From Sarcophilus harrisii (Eukaryota; Chordata; Mammalia; Dasyuromorphia; Dasyuridae): 64,000 bases of DNA. Location of the stretch: assembly GCF_902635505.1 (NCBI RefSeq), contig NC_045431.1, positions 93,088,988 through 93,152,987 of the forward strand, given 5' to 3'. The number at the start of each line of letters is the position of its first letter. Position 1 is the first letter of the stretch. Position numbers and translations under genes: made by a program. The notes under the pieces were generated by a model. The model did no database searches. It saw only the letters and a list, made by a program, of their open reading frames with translations, and was not told the origin of the DNA. This document shows, piece by piece, positions 23,568 through 33,779 of the stretch.

Positions 23568-24257
23568 TTTTTTTATTATAATAACTTTTTATTGACAGAA
23601 CCCATGTCAGGGCAATTTTTTTTACAACATTATCCCTTGTACTCACTTTTGTTCCGACTTTTCCCCTCCCTCCCTCCACCCCCTCCCCCAGATGGCAAGA
23701 AGTCCTATATATGTTAAATATGTCACAGTATATCTTAGATACAATATATGTGTGCAGAACCGAACAGTTCTCTTGTTGCACAGGGAGAATTGGATTCAGA
23801 AGGTAGAAATAACGCGGGAAGAAAAACAAAAATACAAACAGTTTACATTCATTTCCCAGTGTTCTTTCTTTGGGTGTAGCTGCTTCTGTCCATCATTGAT
23901 CAATTGAAACTGAGTTAGATCTTCTCTTTGTCAAAGAAATCCACTTCCATCAGAATACATCTTCATACAGTATTGTTGAAGTATATAATGATCTCCTGGT
24001 TCTGCTCATTTCACTTAGCATCGGTTCATGTAAGTCTCTCCAGGCCTTGCTGAAATCCTCCTGCTGGTCATTTCTTACAGAACAATAATATTCCATAACA
24101 TTCATATACTCCAATTTACCCAACCATTCTCCAATTGATGGGCATCCATTCATTTTCCAGTTTCTAGCCACTACAAACAGGGCTGCCACAAACATTTTGG
24201 CACATACAGGTCCCTTTCTCTTCTTTAGTATCTCTTTGGGGTACAAACCCAGTAGAA
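23568..24257 (-). mobile_element. 5'-truncated L1, type-B 3'UTR, ORF2 C-terminus
   Basis: A poly-T tract is followed by the full type-B 3'UTR end (aacccatgtcagggcaattt). A reverse frame at 23950-24246 then encodes the ORF2p C-terminal region ([20 protein letters not shown]). A short duplication, tgctaactt, is seen at 23559-23567 and 24260-24268. Confidence 0.88.
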
Positions 24258-24299
24258 AGTGCTAACTTCTATGGATTTAACTACTGTTCCTGTGCAAAA

Positions 24300-24410
24300 C
24301 CAACCCCACAACATATTTTCACTCTTTTTGTTATTTGCTTGCATTTTGTTTTCTTTCTCATTTTTTTCCTTTTTGGTGTGATTTTTCTTGTGCAGGAAGA
24401 AATTCATATA
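24300..24410 (+). repeat. L1 3'UTR fragment (type C)
   Basis: attttcactctttttgttat, ttgcttgcattttgttttct and gatttttcttgtgcaggaag are forward type-C 3'UTR blocks. Confidence 0.6.
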
Positions 24411-24429
24411 GCCAACTCTTGCCTTTCCT

Positions 24430-25080
24430 TTTATATTCCATCTGGATGTCCCTAGGCATCTCAAACTCAAACTGCCCCCTAAAACTTATCTTTTATCTCA
24501 GTCCACTTCTACAACTTCCCTTTCCAACCACACCACTGCCATTTTTTTAAACCTCAAAATCTATTATAACTCTTCACTTTTATTCATTTACTCCCTTTCA
24601 TATTATTTGCCAAATCTTGCAGATTTCAATTCAACTCTCCTATCTCTCTCAAGTCTTTCTACTCCTACCATAACAGCTCTGGTCCAGGCTCTCATCACCT
24701 CATCAGGATTATTGTAATAGCTTCCTAATTAATTTCCCTGTCTCGGTCACTTCTGTCTTTAATTCATCTTTTATAGTTACAGAATCCCTTTAATACAGCC
24801 ACGACCATGTCACATCTCTTTCAAGAAATCTCTGGGTTCCTTCTTGCCTGGCTAAAATATAATCTCTGATTATATTTTAGTCCTTCCTAATCTGGCTTCG
24901 TTCTACATTTCTAGAGCAAGCATTCATTTACTGCTTGCTGTTGGGATGTTTTACCCTCATATCTGGAATGCTCTCTCTCCTTACCTCTGGATCTTGGAAT
25001 CCCTTGGATCCCACTCTACAAACTACATTCCACTCAACTTAGACCCCTGAGAGCTGACCCTTTTAGAAGTCTCCAGATTT
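24430..25080 (+). repeat. L2 LINE fragment
   Basis: Forward L2-type blocks occur in order: gtccaggctctcatcacctc, attattgtaatagcttccta, gccacgaccatgtcacatct and atctggaatgctctctctcc. It has lost any frame. Confidence 0.7.
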
Positions 25081-25124
25081 GGAATTTGGGATTTTTTTTG
25101 GACAGTTCTCTCTTTCCTTCCTTC

Positions 25125-25470
25125 CTTTCTCTTTTATTAAAGCTTTTTATTTTCAAAATAAATGCACGGATAATTTTTCAGCATTGACCCTTGCAAAACC
25201 TTGTGTTCCAATTTTTCATCTCCTTCCCTCTACCTCCTCCCCTAGATGACAATTCAATATATGTTAAACATGTTAAAATATATGTTAAATCCAATATAAG
25301 TATACATATTTATGCAATTATTTTATTGCAGAAGAAAAATCAGATCAAAAAGGAAAAAAATGAGAGAGAAAATAAAATGCAAACGACAATAAAAGGAGTA
25401 AAAATGCTATGTTGCACAACATAGCATTTTTACTCCTTTTATTGTCTTCATCACAAGATCATTGGAACTG
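25125..25470 (-). repeat. L1 3' end (type C) with an internal palindrome
   Basis: Reversed type-C 3'UTR: agctttttattttcaaaata, cttgcaaaaccttgtgttcc and cttcatcacaagatcattgg. About 50 bp of the expected sequence before the last block is replaced by a snap-back copy (see 25385-25446). Confidence 0.8.
25385..25446. repeat. perfect 30+30 bp palindrome, 2 bp loop
   Basis: The left arm 25385-25414 (starts gacaataaaagg, ends gctatgttg) is exactly complementary to 25417-25446, leaving only ca between them. It can form a hairpin. The right arm is not expected in this L1 family. Confidence 0.95.
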
Positions 25471-25699
25471 GAAAGGCCTGTCTTTTCAAAAATTTGTATT
25501 AGTACTAGACATTTTAGAGCCCACAGCTGGTTCCTCTGGAGGCCAAAATACCTGCAGTTTCCCTTTACCAGACAACTCCTCTCCCATCAACAGGTACAAA
25601 AGTTACAAGGAAACATCATCTTTGTTATTGTTCAGCTGCATCTGACGTGATCCATTTTTGGAGCGTTCTCAGCAAAAATATTATGGTTTACCGTTTCCA

Positions 25700-25980
25700 A
25701 CTTATTGTACAAATGAGGAACCTGGGAAATAGCATTACTTGCTCAGAGTTGCACAGATGAGGAAACTGAGGAATAGAATTATTTGGGTCGCACAGCTAAT
25801 AGGTATTTGAGGCTTGTTGTACAGATGAGGAAACTGAGGTAAATAGGAACTCCTATTGATTGATGAGTTGCTCGGAGTAGCACATTTAGGAGGTATCTAA
25901 GGCTAGATTTGAACTAGGGAGGATTCGTTCTTTTATCTCCAGGCCGGGCTTTCTTATCCACTTTGAGCTGCTTTCCCACA
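25700..25980 (-). repeat. marsupial SINE remnants, reverse, internally duplicated
   Basis: The block agatgaggaaactgagg appears twice (near 25755 and 25825), then ctagatttgaactagggagg and a tatccactttgagctgc end. This reads as two reversed SINE/MIR copies or one with an internal repeat. Confidence 0.55.
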
Positions 25981-26138
25981 TCGCCTCAGGCTAGTGCTTT
26001 GATCCTCAGCAGAGCCTCACCCACCCATCACACACCAATAACAAGATGCCTTTAGGGCAGCGGTCTATGGTGGATGGTGCAGCCTGGAGGCACCTGGAGG
26101 GATCCCGGCCTCTCAGTCCTGGGGGATGGGAGGGGGAT

Positions 26139-26440
26139 GGGGAAGATGTGAGTGGGTTTTTTTTTGTTGTTGTTGTTATTGTTGTTGTTGTTTCAAATTC
26201 CTCCCACTCACCCCAGCAGGGTCCTTCAAACTTCCGTTGTGGGGGCACAAATTATAAAAAGAAACAAAGTCTTTTGGATCTATAGAACAAACCTCTAGGT
26301 GGGGAAGATCTGAGTGGGGTTTTTAGTTGTTTCAAATTCCTCCCACTCATCCCAGCAGGGTCCTTCAAACTTCAGTTGTGGGGACACAAATTATACAAAG
26401 AAACAAAGCCTTTTGGATCTATAGAACAAACCTCTAGGTG
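26139..26440. repeat. two-unit tandem duplication (~140-160 bp units)
   Basis: Unit 1 (26139-26300) and unit 2 (26301-26440) both run from ggggaagat(g/c)tgagtggg through caaattcctcccactca and ggatctatagaacaaac to cctctaggt. Unit 1 carries an extra TTG/TTA repeat at about 26160-26192. Few substitutions separate them. Confidence 0.9.
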
Positions 26441-26489
26441 GTTTGGAGGGTCCGATAGAAGCTTCCAGAAAGGGCTCCATAAATCCTGT

Positions 26490-26800
26490 CTGATTAACCT
26501 CTCCGACCCTCAAGTTTCTCCGTATGTTAAATGAGAGGGTTGGACTAAATAGATCCCTTTTAGTTTTTAGAATTTATGATCATGCCAAGTTTACAGAAAG
26601 GTGGATCTGCAATATGAGGATGTAAGTTTGATAAAATATGAGCTTGTAGATCCACCATTTATTAATTTTGACACTGAGGCAGGCTTTCCGGAATTCAGTT
26701 TATTTACTGGTAAAAAAAATTGGGGTTGAGTTAGATGATTTTTAAAAGTTTTTCCCGGCCCTACATCTTTTGAGTTGGATTTGAGCAAATACAAATGCTC
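26490..26800 (+). repeat. CORE-SINE tail remnants
   Basis: Two decayed blocks, gagagggttggactaaatag and ggttgagttagatgattttt, both resemble the 'gggttggactagatgatctc' part of marsupial/MIR SINEs. Confidence 0.45.
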
Positions 26801-26919
26801 TCATAAATTTAGCTACCTCATTAGGTTGTCAGTAAGCATGAAGCACCTACTATGTGCAAAATCTTGGTGATAAAGACAAAAAGCAGTCTCTGCTCAATTA
26901 TGTACAAATAAACTTGGTG

Positions 26920-27170
26920 TGGGACAGCTAGCTGGCAGCGCATAGAGCGCCAGATCTTGAATCAGCAAGACCCAAATTCAAATATGATCTCAGGGGTACC
27001 TGTGACCTGAGCAACCCACTTAACCGTTTTTTTGCCTGTTTTTCTCATCTATAAAACGGACTGGAGAAGGAAATAGAAAACTACTCTTCTATCTTTGCTA
27101 AAAAAAAAAAAACCCAAATGGAGTCAAAGATTCTAACGCGACTGAACAAAATTTACATGCGCAAACAAGG
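26920..27170 (+). repeat. marsupial tRNA/CORE SINE with RTE-type tail
   Basis: gggacagctagctggcagcg, acccaaattcaaatatgatc, tgtttttctcatctataaaa and acccaaatggagtcaaagat appear in SINE order, ending with an actgaacaaaa tail. Confidence 0.75.
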
Positions 27171-27539
27171 CTAAATTAAGCATAATTGACAACAGAGTAA
27201 GTAACTACCATTATCCACGTGCCTGGGAGAAGTTTCATGTAAATGGTGGGATTTTTAAGCAGAAGGAAGCCAGGTGGTGACGAGGCCGGCGGGAATTCAG
27301 GTATGGGGTTACGGGGCCGGCTGAAGACACATTAAAATGTCAAGGAGACCTGGAGGCTGCGAAAGGTAAAGCGCTTGGTAAACTTTAAAGAGTCGCTCTT
27401 ATTGCTACTCTTTGTGTCTTTCTGCAGCGGAGAGCTCGGGAGCTCCAGCAAGCCCAAGAGGGAGAAACTTGCTCCTCACTTGCATCTTTACTGTTTGTCA
27501 AAATAGCTCCCTGCTCACCCGAAAGCATTAAGTGGGGGA

Positions 27540-28048
27540 GAGGGGAAGGGAGGCGGGGCTCCCAGAGCAGAACGGCCAATCCCAACGCTCGCTCGGGAGG
27601 AGCCCCGCCCCCTCCTGCGCTCCACCTAAAAGCTATTAGGCGGCGGGCGGCGATCTCCCGGCCCCAGGGCGTGAGCTACCTGGCCGCCGCGCCCTCGAAC
27701 GTCGGAGGAGCGGTTGCAGCCCAGGTGTTGGACTTTGGCGGGGTCATCTGCGCCGTGATTGGCTGTCCCGGGGGCCAAGGCCACGGCCGGTGGAGCGGCG
27801 TTCGTTAACGATAGGAGGGGCTCTGCGCTCCCAGAGCCACTGGCTGGTGCGCCCGTCGGGGTTTGCGCTGCTCGCAGCTCCCGAGTCCGTAGAGCCGCGG
27901 CGGGAAGGGTCGGGACGGCGCGGGCTCGCTCCGCCGCCTGCACTTGAACGGAGCGCAGGTCAGTGTCCCGGGAGGGAGAGGAAGGCGGCGGACGTGGGAA
28001 CGGATCCGAGTTTGAGTTGAGCCACGCCGCTCGCCTCCGCTCAAGGTC
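27540..28048 (+). promoter_or_regulatory. CpG-island promoter and 5'UTR region of the TRIM75-like gene
   Basis: GC and CpG density rise abruptly here from AT-rich surroundings and stay high into the coding region. Visible elements are a CCAAT box at 27576-27580, an inverted GC box (ccccgccccc) at 27603-27612, and an inverted CCAAT (attgg) at 27758-27762. There is no clear TATA box, so I expect a dispersed start. A splice-donor-like cag|gtcagt lies at 27956-27964, but I see no matching acceptor before the ATG. Confidence 0.65.
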
Positions 28049-29455
28049 ATGGCCAAGGCGAGCGCCCTGGAGAGCCTCCAAGTGGAGGCGAGCTGCGCCA
28101 TCTGCCTGGACTACCTGAACGACCCGGTGACCATCGACTGCGGCCACAACTTCTGCCGCTCCTGCATCCTGCGCTGCTGGGAGGAGCTGGAGGAGCGCTT
28201 CCCCTGCCCGGTCTGCCGCCGCCACTTTGCCCTGCGCTCTTTCCGCACCAACCGGCAGCTGGGCAACGTGGCGGAGATCGCGCGCAAGCTGAGCCCCAAG
28301 CGCAGCAAGCGCAGGCGGCCCGAGGAGGCGGTGTGCGAGAAGCACCAGCAGGCGCTGAGCCTCTTCTGCGAGAAGGAGCGCGAGGTGGTGTGCCTGGTGT
28401 GCTGCATTTCGTGCGAGCACCGCGACCACCGCGTGTGCCCCGTCGAGCGGGCCGCCGTGTGCCACAAAAAGAAGCTCCGCGCCTACCTGGGGCCCCTGAA
28501 GCGCCAGGTGGAGGACTTGCGCCACTTCATGGCCGGCGAGCAGAGGAAGCCCGGCGAGCTTCGCGAGAAGGTGGAGAACCGACGGCAGAAGCTGCACTCG
28601 GAGTTTGAGAAGCTGCACCAGTTCCTGGACGAGGAGCACCAGGCGGTGCTGCGGAGGCTGGAGGACGAGGAGAAGGAGATCCTGCAGAAGCTGAGCGAGA
28701 ACGTGGCCAAGCTCTCGGACCACGGCGTCACCCTGCACAAGCTCATCGGCGAGATCCAGGAGCGCTGCCAGAGGCCCGCCGTGGAGGCCCTCCGGGGCAT
28801 CAAGCACATCATCGGCAGGTGCGAGAACGCCAAGATCCCCGCCGCCGTCTCCTTGGACCTCAAGAAGGACGCCTGCAGCTTCCCTCTGCAGCATTTCGCG
28901 CTCAAGAAGATGATCAAGAAGTTCAAAGTGGATATCACGCTGGACCCCGCGACGGCGCATCCCAACCTGGTCCTCTCGGAGGACCGGAAAAGCGTGAGGT
29001 TCGTGGAGACTAAGCAGGACGTCCCCGACCTCCCGGAGAGGTTCACTTTTTACCCTTTCGTCCTGGGTTCCGAGAGCTTTTCGTCGGGCAGGCATTACTG
29101 GGAGGTGGAGGTCGGAGACAAGGTTCAGTGGACCCTGGGGGTTTGCAAAGACTCGGTTACCCGGAAAGGGAAGATCCAAGTGTCTCCCGAGGATGGCTAC
29201 TGGAGACTGAGGTGGTACAAGAATGAATACACCGCCCTGACCAGGTCCCCGCTCCCCCTGCGCGTAAAGATAAAGCCCCATCGAATTGGCGTCTTTCTGG
29301 ATTATGACTTGGGGGAAGTCTCCTTTTACAATCTGAACGACAGGTCTCATATTTATACCTTCAGTGAGACTTTCACCGAAAAACTCAGGCCTTTTTTCTA
29401 CCCCGGGGTCCATTCATCGCCTCTTATCATACGGCCAGTCACAGACTGGGAATGA
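28049..29455 (+). CDS. TRIM75: TRIM75-like RING/B-box/coiled-coil/PRY-SPRY protein
   Basis: Intact 468-residue tripartite-motif protein in one coding exon, predicted to act as a RING E3 ubiquitin ligase. Residues 16-56 form a C3HC4 RING (C16, C19, C31, H33, C36, C39, C53, C56). A basic KRSKRRR stretch lies at 84-90. The B-box 2 is at 96-127 (C96, H99, C107, E110, C115, C118, H124, H127), with Glu where Asp is usual. A coiled coil spans about 135-240 and PRY-SPRY about 294-468, with SGRHYWEVEVG at 347-357 and LDYDLGEVSFYN at 417-428. The ATG has a good context (G at -3 and +4). Against remembered human sequences, the KPxELREKVEN and CSFPxQ...ALxxxIKKFKV blocks fit TRIM75 better than TRIM60. 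The nearby TMEM192 agrees with human synteny. Base composition is strongly GC-rich up to about codon 330 and falls towards average in the SPRY part. TRIM60 or TRIM61 orthology is the alternative. Confidence 0.93.
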   Translation: MAKASALESLQVEASCAICLDYLNDPVTIDCGHNFCRSCILRCWEELEERFPCPVCRRHFALRSFRTNRQLGNVAEIARKLSPKRSKRRRPEEAVCEKHQQALSLFCEKEREVVCLVCCISCEHRDHRVCPVERAAVCHKKKLRAYLGPLKRQVEDLRHFMAGEQRKPGELREKVENRRQKLHSEFEKLHQFLDEEHQAVLRRLEDEEKEILQKLSENVAKLSDHGVTLHKLIGEIQERCQRPAVEALRGIKHIIGRCENAKIPAAVSLDLKKDACSFPLQHFALKKMIKKFKVDITLDPATAHPNLVLSEDRKSVRFVETKQDVPDLPERFTFYPFVLGSESFSSGRHYWEVEVGDKVQWTLGVCKDSVTRKGKIQVSPEDGYWRLRWYKNEYTALTRSPLPLRVKIKPHRIGVFLDYDLGEVSFYNLNDRSHIYTFSETFTEKLRPFFYPGVHSSPLIIRPVTDWE

Positions 29456-30302
29456 TGAACTGAATCTGGAAGTCTAAACTTGTTTTTTGTGTATCACTTT
29501 CTCCTTTCCATTTCTAGAGTACGATGGGGCTGATATTTCGTTCTTTTCATTAACCAAGTCTCCCCCTCCGCTCCTATTTCAGTTACCCGTTTGCCTGTCT
29601 ATCTGGATGCTGTTTAAAAGAGGCTTGAGGGAGGGAGAGGCCTTTTAATTAAAAAACAAAAAAAAAAAAAAACTTTTTCCAGGTAGGTAGGAAAAAATAA
29701 CCCAATTTTACATTTTTAGAAACAACATAGAGCTTTGGTCTTAACCTTAGCCACTAATAAAACATCAGCTGAGGTGGGGGTAGTTTTAAACTGGCATTCC
29801 AGGATACTACCTAAACCTCTCAGTATTGTCATGGATTTGAAAAAAAAGCATTTGCTCTTTAATTGACTTCTCTTTCGTTGAGTTAGCAACACCCTTCCCT
29901 CTATTTCCCATCCAAATGCTTGTGAATGTGTGACTTGTCACACAATTTATCAGTTTATACATTAAAAATTAGTAATGGTGGTTTCCCACTCCTTTCCCTT
30001 GATAAGTCTCTGAGAAAATTACATAAATTACCCAAGTGTCTCTATGGGAATACAGTTTCCCTTAGGGATCCCTCCAGCTCTTTGTAACATTTTAAGCTGG
30101 CAGCAGGAACTCGAGTTTAGTGATCACTGCTGTTTGTAAAATGATTATACCATGTTTTATTTTGCGGTTCTTGAATTGCTAGCATGTCGGTACACTCTGG
30201 TCTGATTCATGTCTAAACTGTTGGAATTTTTTTTTAAAGAAATGTTAACAGCAAAATATTCTTGAAAATTGAAGTGTATTTCAAATAATTATAAAAATAA
30301 AA
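29456..30302 (+). other. probable 3'UTR of the TRIM75-like gene
   Basis: After the TGA the sequence is AT-rich and free of clear repeats. Candidate polyadenylation signals AATAAA lie at 29756-29761 and 30296-30301. Which one is used cannot be seen from the sequence. Confidence 0.5.
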
Positions 30303-31199
30303 TCTGACAAGTCTATTTTTGGAAAAAAGCTTTGGACAGAATATTCAGAGGGGTGTGGGTTATAAAAGCATAGACTGCTCTTAACACTGAGCTGAGTGGA
30401 ATTTGGGAGCCTCAGTTTCCCTATCTATAAAAGGGAGAGGAAGAGTGTTACTTTTAAAACTAGGAACTGAAGTAATCTGACTCACATGGAAGTAAAATAA
30501 ATTCTCTCCTTATATAAATGTTTATATGGTTATGATCTGCCCATAATTTCTGAAATTCACATTTTTATATATAAACAAACCATAATATTTAATACTTGTT
30601 CGCTGTTCTATCCTGATACTATTAATTTGGTCAATTATCCTCTTGCTTTCAGGCATTTTGGTTATTTCCAATCTATCACTTAGAATTTTGCTTTAAATTG
30701 TTAACTCTTGAGTGGGACTTCTTTCCTCAGGATAATGCTCAGAAGTGGATCACACACAGCTCCAGGTCCTATTTGCTCTCAAACTGAAGACTGGACTAAT
30801 TATAGTTCCACCTGAGGTATACTCTCCTTCCTCTCATACTAACTTTGGGTCTTTATCATTGCTAGTTCTAAAAGTTGAGTTATTGTACCTATTGTACCTG
30901 TAAAAGTTTTTAATGAATATCATTTTCATTGTTTATCATGAAGCTGCACTCTCCATCTTATTTACTCTTCTTATGTCTTGACATTTTGAGTGTAATTCTT
31001 ACATGTGAATTTGGATAGTAAACTGACAGTGATATTGATACATTTTTTTTCCTGTTTCTTTTTTCCCTAATGTTTTACTAATTTAATTATTTATATCAAA
31101 GTGCCATCCATAGATGATTGTGGAATTTTTCTAATTTTGGCCTAAAAGAATGGAAACCATAGACTGACTATTCAGTATGTTCACGGGATTTGAATGGTA
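30303..31199. other. unassigned intergenic DNA
   Basis: About 900 bp of AT-rich DNA without a nameable repeat, exon or RNA gene. A weak MIR-like 'cctcagtttccctatctata' block occurs near 30410-30430. Confidence 0.4.
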
Positions 31200-31204
31200 G
31201 ATAT

Positions 31205-31430
31205 AGTTAGGTGGTGCAGTGGATAAAAGAGCCAGGCCTGGAATCGGGAAGACTCACTCAGCTTCCTCAGTTCAAATTGAAACAAAAAGAAAATCGACAC
31301 TTTCTAGTTGTGGGATCCTGGGCAGGTTACTTAACCCTGTTTACCTCAGTTTCCCCATCTGTAAAACGCTCCAGGATTTTGCCAAGAAAACCTCACATAG
31401 GATAAGTAAGACACAACTGAACAAGGTTGA
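31205..31430 (+). repeat. marsupial tRNA/CORE SINE with RTE-type tail
   Basis: taggtggtgcagtggataaa, gtgggatcctgggcaggtta, ctcagtttccccatctgtaa and a gacacaactgaacaag end define the copy. There is an A-rich insertion in the middle. Confidence 0.8.
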
Positions 31431-31464
31431 TGTGATCTTGGAACAAATGGTAAATGCAGCACCA

Positions 31465-31650
31465 GATAGTGGAAAGAGCATTTATTTGACTTCATTTTGA
31501 CACTAGTTGTATGTGACTTTAGGCAAGTCATTTAGGCTCTGAGCTTGTAAAATGAAGATAATAATACCCTACCTACCTCTAAGGTGTGAAGAATGAGCTA
31601 AGTAAACTTTAAAGATCTATGGATACATGTGAATTAATTATTAGGGTTTC
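31465..31650 (+). repeat. MIR-like SINE
   Basis: gtgactttaggcaagtcatt and gtaaaatgaagataataata are the forward CORE and 3' blocks. Confidence 0.65.
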
Positions 31651-31799
31651 TCCAAAATGAAAAGGTTGGTAGATGATAAAACTTTTTCTAAGCTGTAATT
31701 ACTAATCACAACTTCTTTATGGGATCATAGATTTTGAACCGGAGGGTCATTTAGCTAACCCTTTATTTTTGTTTGTTTTTTAGTTATGTATTCATGAGC

Positions 31800-31935
31800 C
31801 CTATTTGACGTTTTATTGATAACTAGAGTAATTTGCCATTTCTTTCTCAGTGGAGAAACTGAGGCAAGCCAGGGTCACATAGTCCCTTAAACTGTCTTAT
31901 TGCCTAAGACTGTGTCGATAAATGGCAGACCTAGG
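31800..31935 (-). repeat. decayed SINE, reverse
   Basis: agtggagaaactgaggcaag, cagggtcacatagtccctta and aaatggcagacctagg match a reversed SINE or MIR. Confidence 0.5.
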
Positions 31936-32379
31936 GGGTGTGCACCCCAAATCAGCACCACTTTCCCTATATGTGCAAGTTGAAAACTTATAAAAGGGAA
32001 AAGCTGTGGAAAAAAATAAAACTCCCTTGGATTGTAACTAATTTAGCAAGACTATTAATGCATATGGATATATCTGTGTTTGAAAAATTTAGCTCTGGTT
32101 ACAAACTTTGGGGTACAATCTCAACACTAGGATTTAAAGTGTATTTAGGTTCCATCTATACAGTATATAACAAGACTGCTGCAACTAGTTAGGGTTTCTC
32201 GGTTCTCATTTGGAATTGAGTGCAGCAGTCTGAATCAATTAGTCAAAAGAACAAATTGCCTCTTTACTGGAACTTAATTCTTAGTGTTTATAGAGAAATT
32301 ATTGTCTATATATATGCATTTTACATATATCTGTTAGTCTTTGTATATACATATAATGGGATTTTTGTCTTAACCCTTT

Positions 32380-32527
32380 CCCCCCCCCCCCTTTTTTTCC
32401 TGGGACAGTTGGGGGTTAGATAACTTGCCCAAGGTCATGCACCTAGGAGTTTCTTGGTCAGATTTGAACTTTGGTCTTCTTGACTTAAAGGGTGGGTGCT
32501 CTATCCACTGCTTCACCTACCTGCCTC
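32380..32527 (-). repeat. marsupial tRNA/CORE SINE, reverse
   Basis: A C/T-run leads into acttgcccaaggtcatgcac, cagatttgaactttggtctt and gctctatccactgcttcacc. Confidence 0.78.
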
Positions 32528-33214
32528 CTTTCCTCCCCCCAATCTTTTTCCTTAATTGAAGTAATCTTATGCTATGGTTTAAGAAGGAAAAAAAAAGGAA
32601 AAGTATTGATTTCAAATCAATTTGCAAATCTTTTAATCCATACTGCAGAATTTTATCAAGATTAGATGAGAAATAAAAATTATGTAAGGATAAGATAAAT
32701 AAGGTTTTTTTTTTTTAAACTTTTGAGTCTAAATTGACTTGGCTTTTACATTTCGACGATTAAGTGAATCAATTTGAATATATTTTCAAAGTCCATGAAG
32801 TTTCTGATGTTTTTTTATCTTAAGTCTGAACATGAAATAATGCTTCCTTGAAAATATAATTCTTAGAACCAAGATTTTTCAATCACAAAAATCTACATTT
32901 CCAATCCAACAAGCAAGTGCTTACTATGTGTGATAGCCAGGATAAATTTAAAGACAATTCCTACCTGAAAGAACTTACAGAATGAAAGTGGAAACCACAC
33001 GCACAATGGTGAACAAAGTGGGTTCTGAGAGGAGACAACACAAAATAGTGGCTGCTTGGGAACATCTTCAATTTTAAAAATGGGGGGGGGGGAGAACAAA
33101 ACTGGTTTCTAAAGGAAGACATTGGGGGCAGTTTATACCCTTCTCTTCCCCCCAATGGGGAAAGGAGGCCATGGGAAGCGATGTCCAGTCCAGCATTGGT
33201 GAGTTTAATGGAAT

Positions 33215-33252
<38 letters not shown>

Positions 33253-33770
33253 CAAATTATAATTTCTCATCCTCAAATGAGAGTTATAATTTGAGCAAGG
33301 TGATTTTGGTTGAAAAGCTAAATATGTGTCACAAGCAGTAGTGGATTTTAGGTTTTAAAAAATTTAAGTACCAAATGTGTAAATACCTATGTATAAAACC
33401 ACGATCAATGTTTAATATTATAAATATTACAAGATCAGTTCAGCTGTTAGTAAGAATTTTTTTCATTTCCACGACTTAATAAATTTTCTTCAAAGAGTTA
33501 GACTTGGGGAGAAGAAAATCAGAACACATTTAAAGTGTTTTTCTTGCTGTCAGGATTAGTGAAATAATGAAAATGTGAGAAAGGAAAAGTCATTTAATCT
33601 TATATTGATTTCTGTAGACAATAAAAAGATGGACAAAAAACTTTCCAAATGTGGTCTTTATCTTAGCTAAAGACTCATTAGATCTTATATCAACTTAAAA
33701 GAATTTCAGTCAAAACGTTAAACGCCCACCAAACCGATTAACCAGAGAATAAAAAAGCGAGAAAATCAGT
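32528..33770. other. unassigned intergenic DNA with a long poly-T tract
   Basis: No exon is seen. A run of about 40 T lies at 33210-33250, and a mixed ancient repeat block near 32905-32990 (gcaagtgcttactatgtgtg) resembles the one at 22605. Confidence 0.45.
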
Positions 33771-33779
33771 CCCTTCCCT

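Noticed and set aside
27956-27964. Splice donor cag|gtcagt in the TRIM 5' region
   Set aside because: The motif is good, but no polypyrimidine tract and AG acceptor lie between it and the ATG. I left it as a note in the promoter entry.
27626-29413. 595-codon open frame antisense to the TRIM gene
   Set aside because: It mirrors the GC-rich, CpG-dense TRIM coding sequence, where stop codons are rare on the other strand. The product is a low-complexity Leu/Ala/Arg text with no domain.
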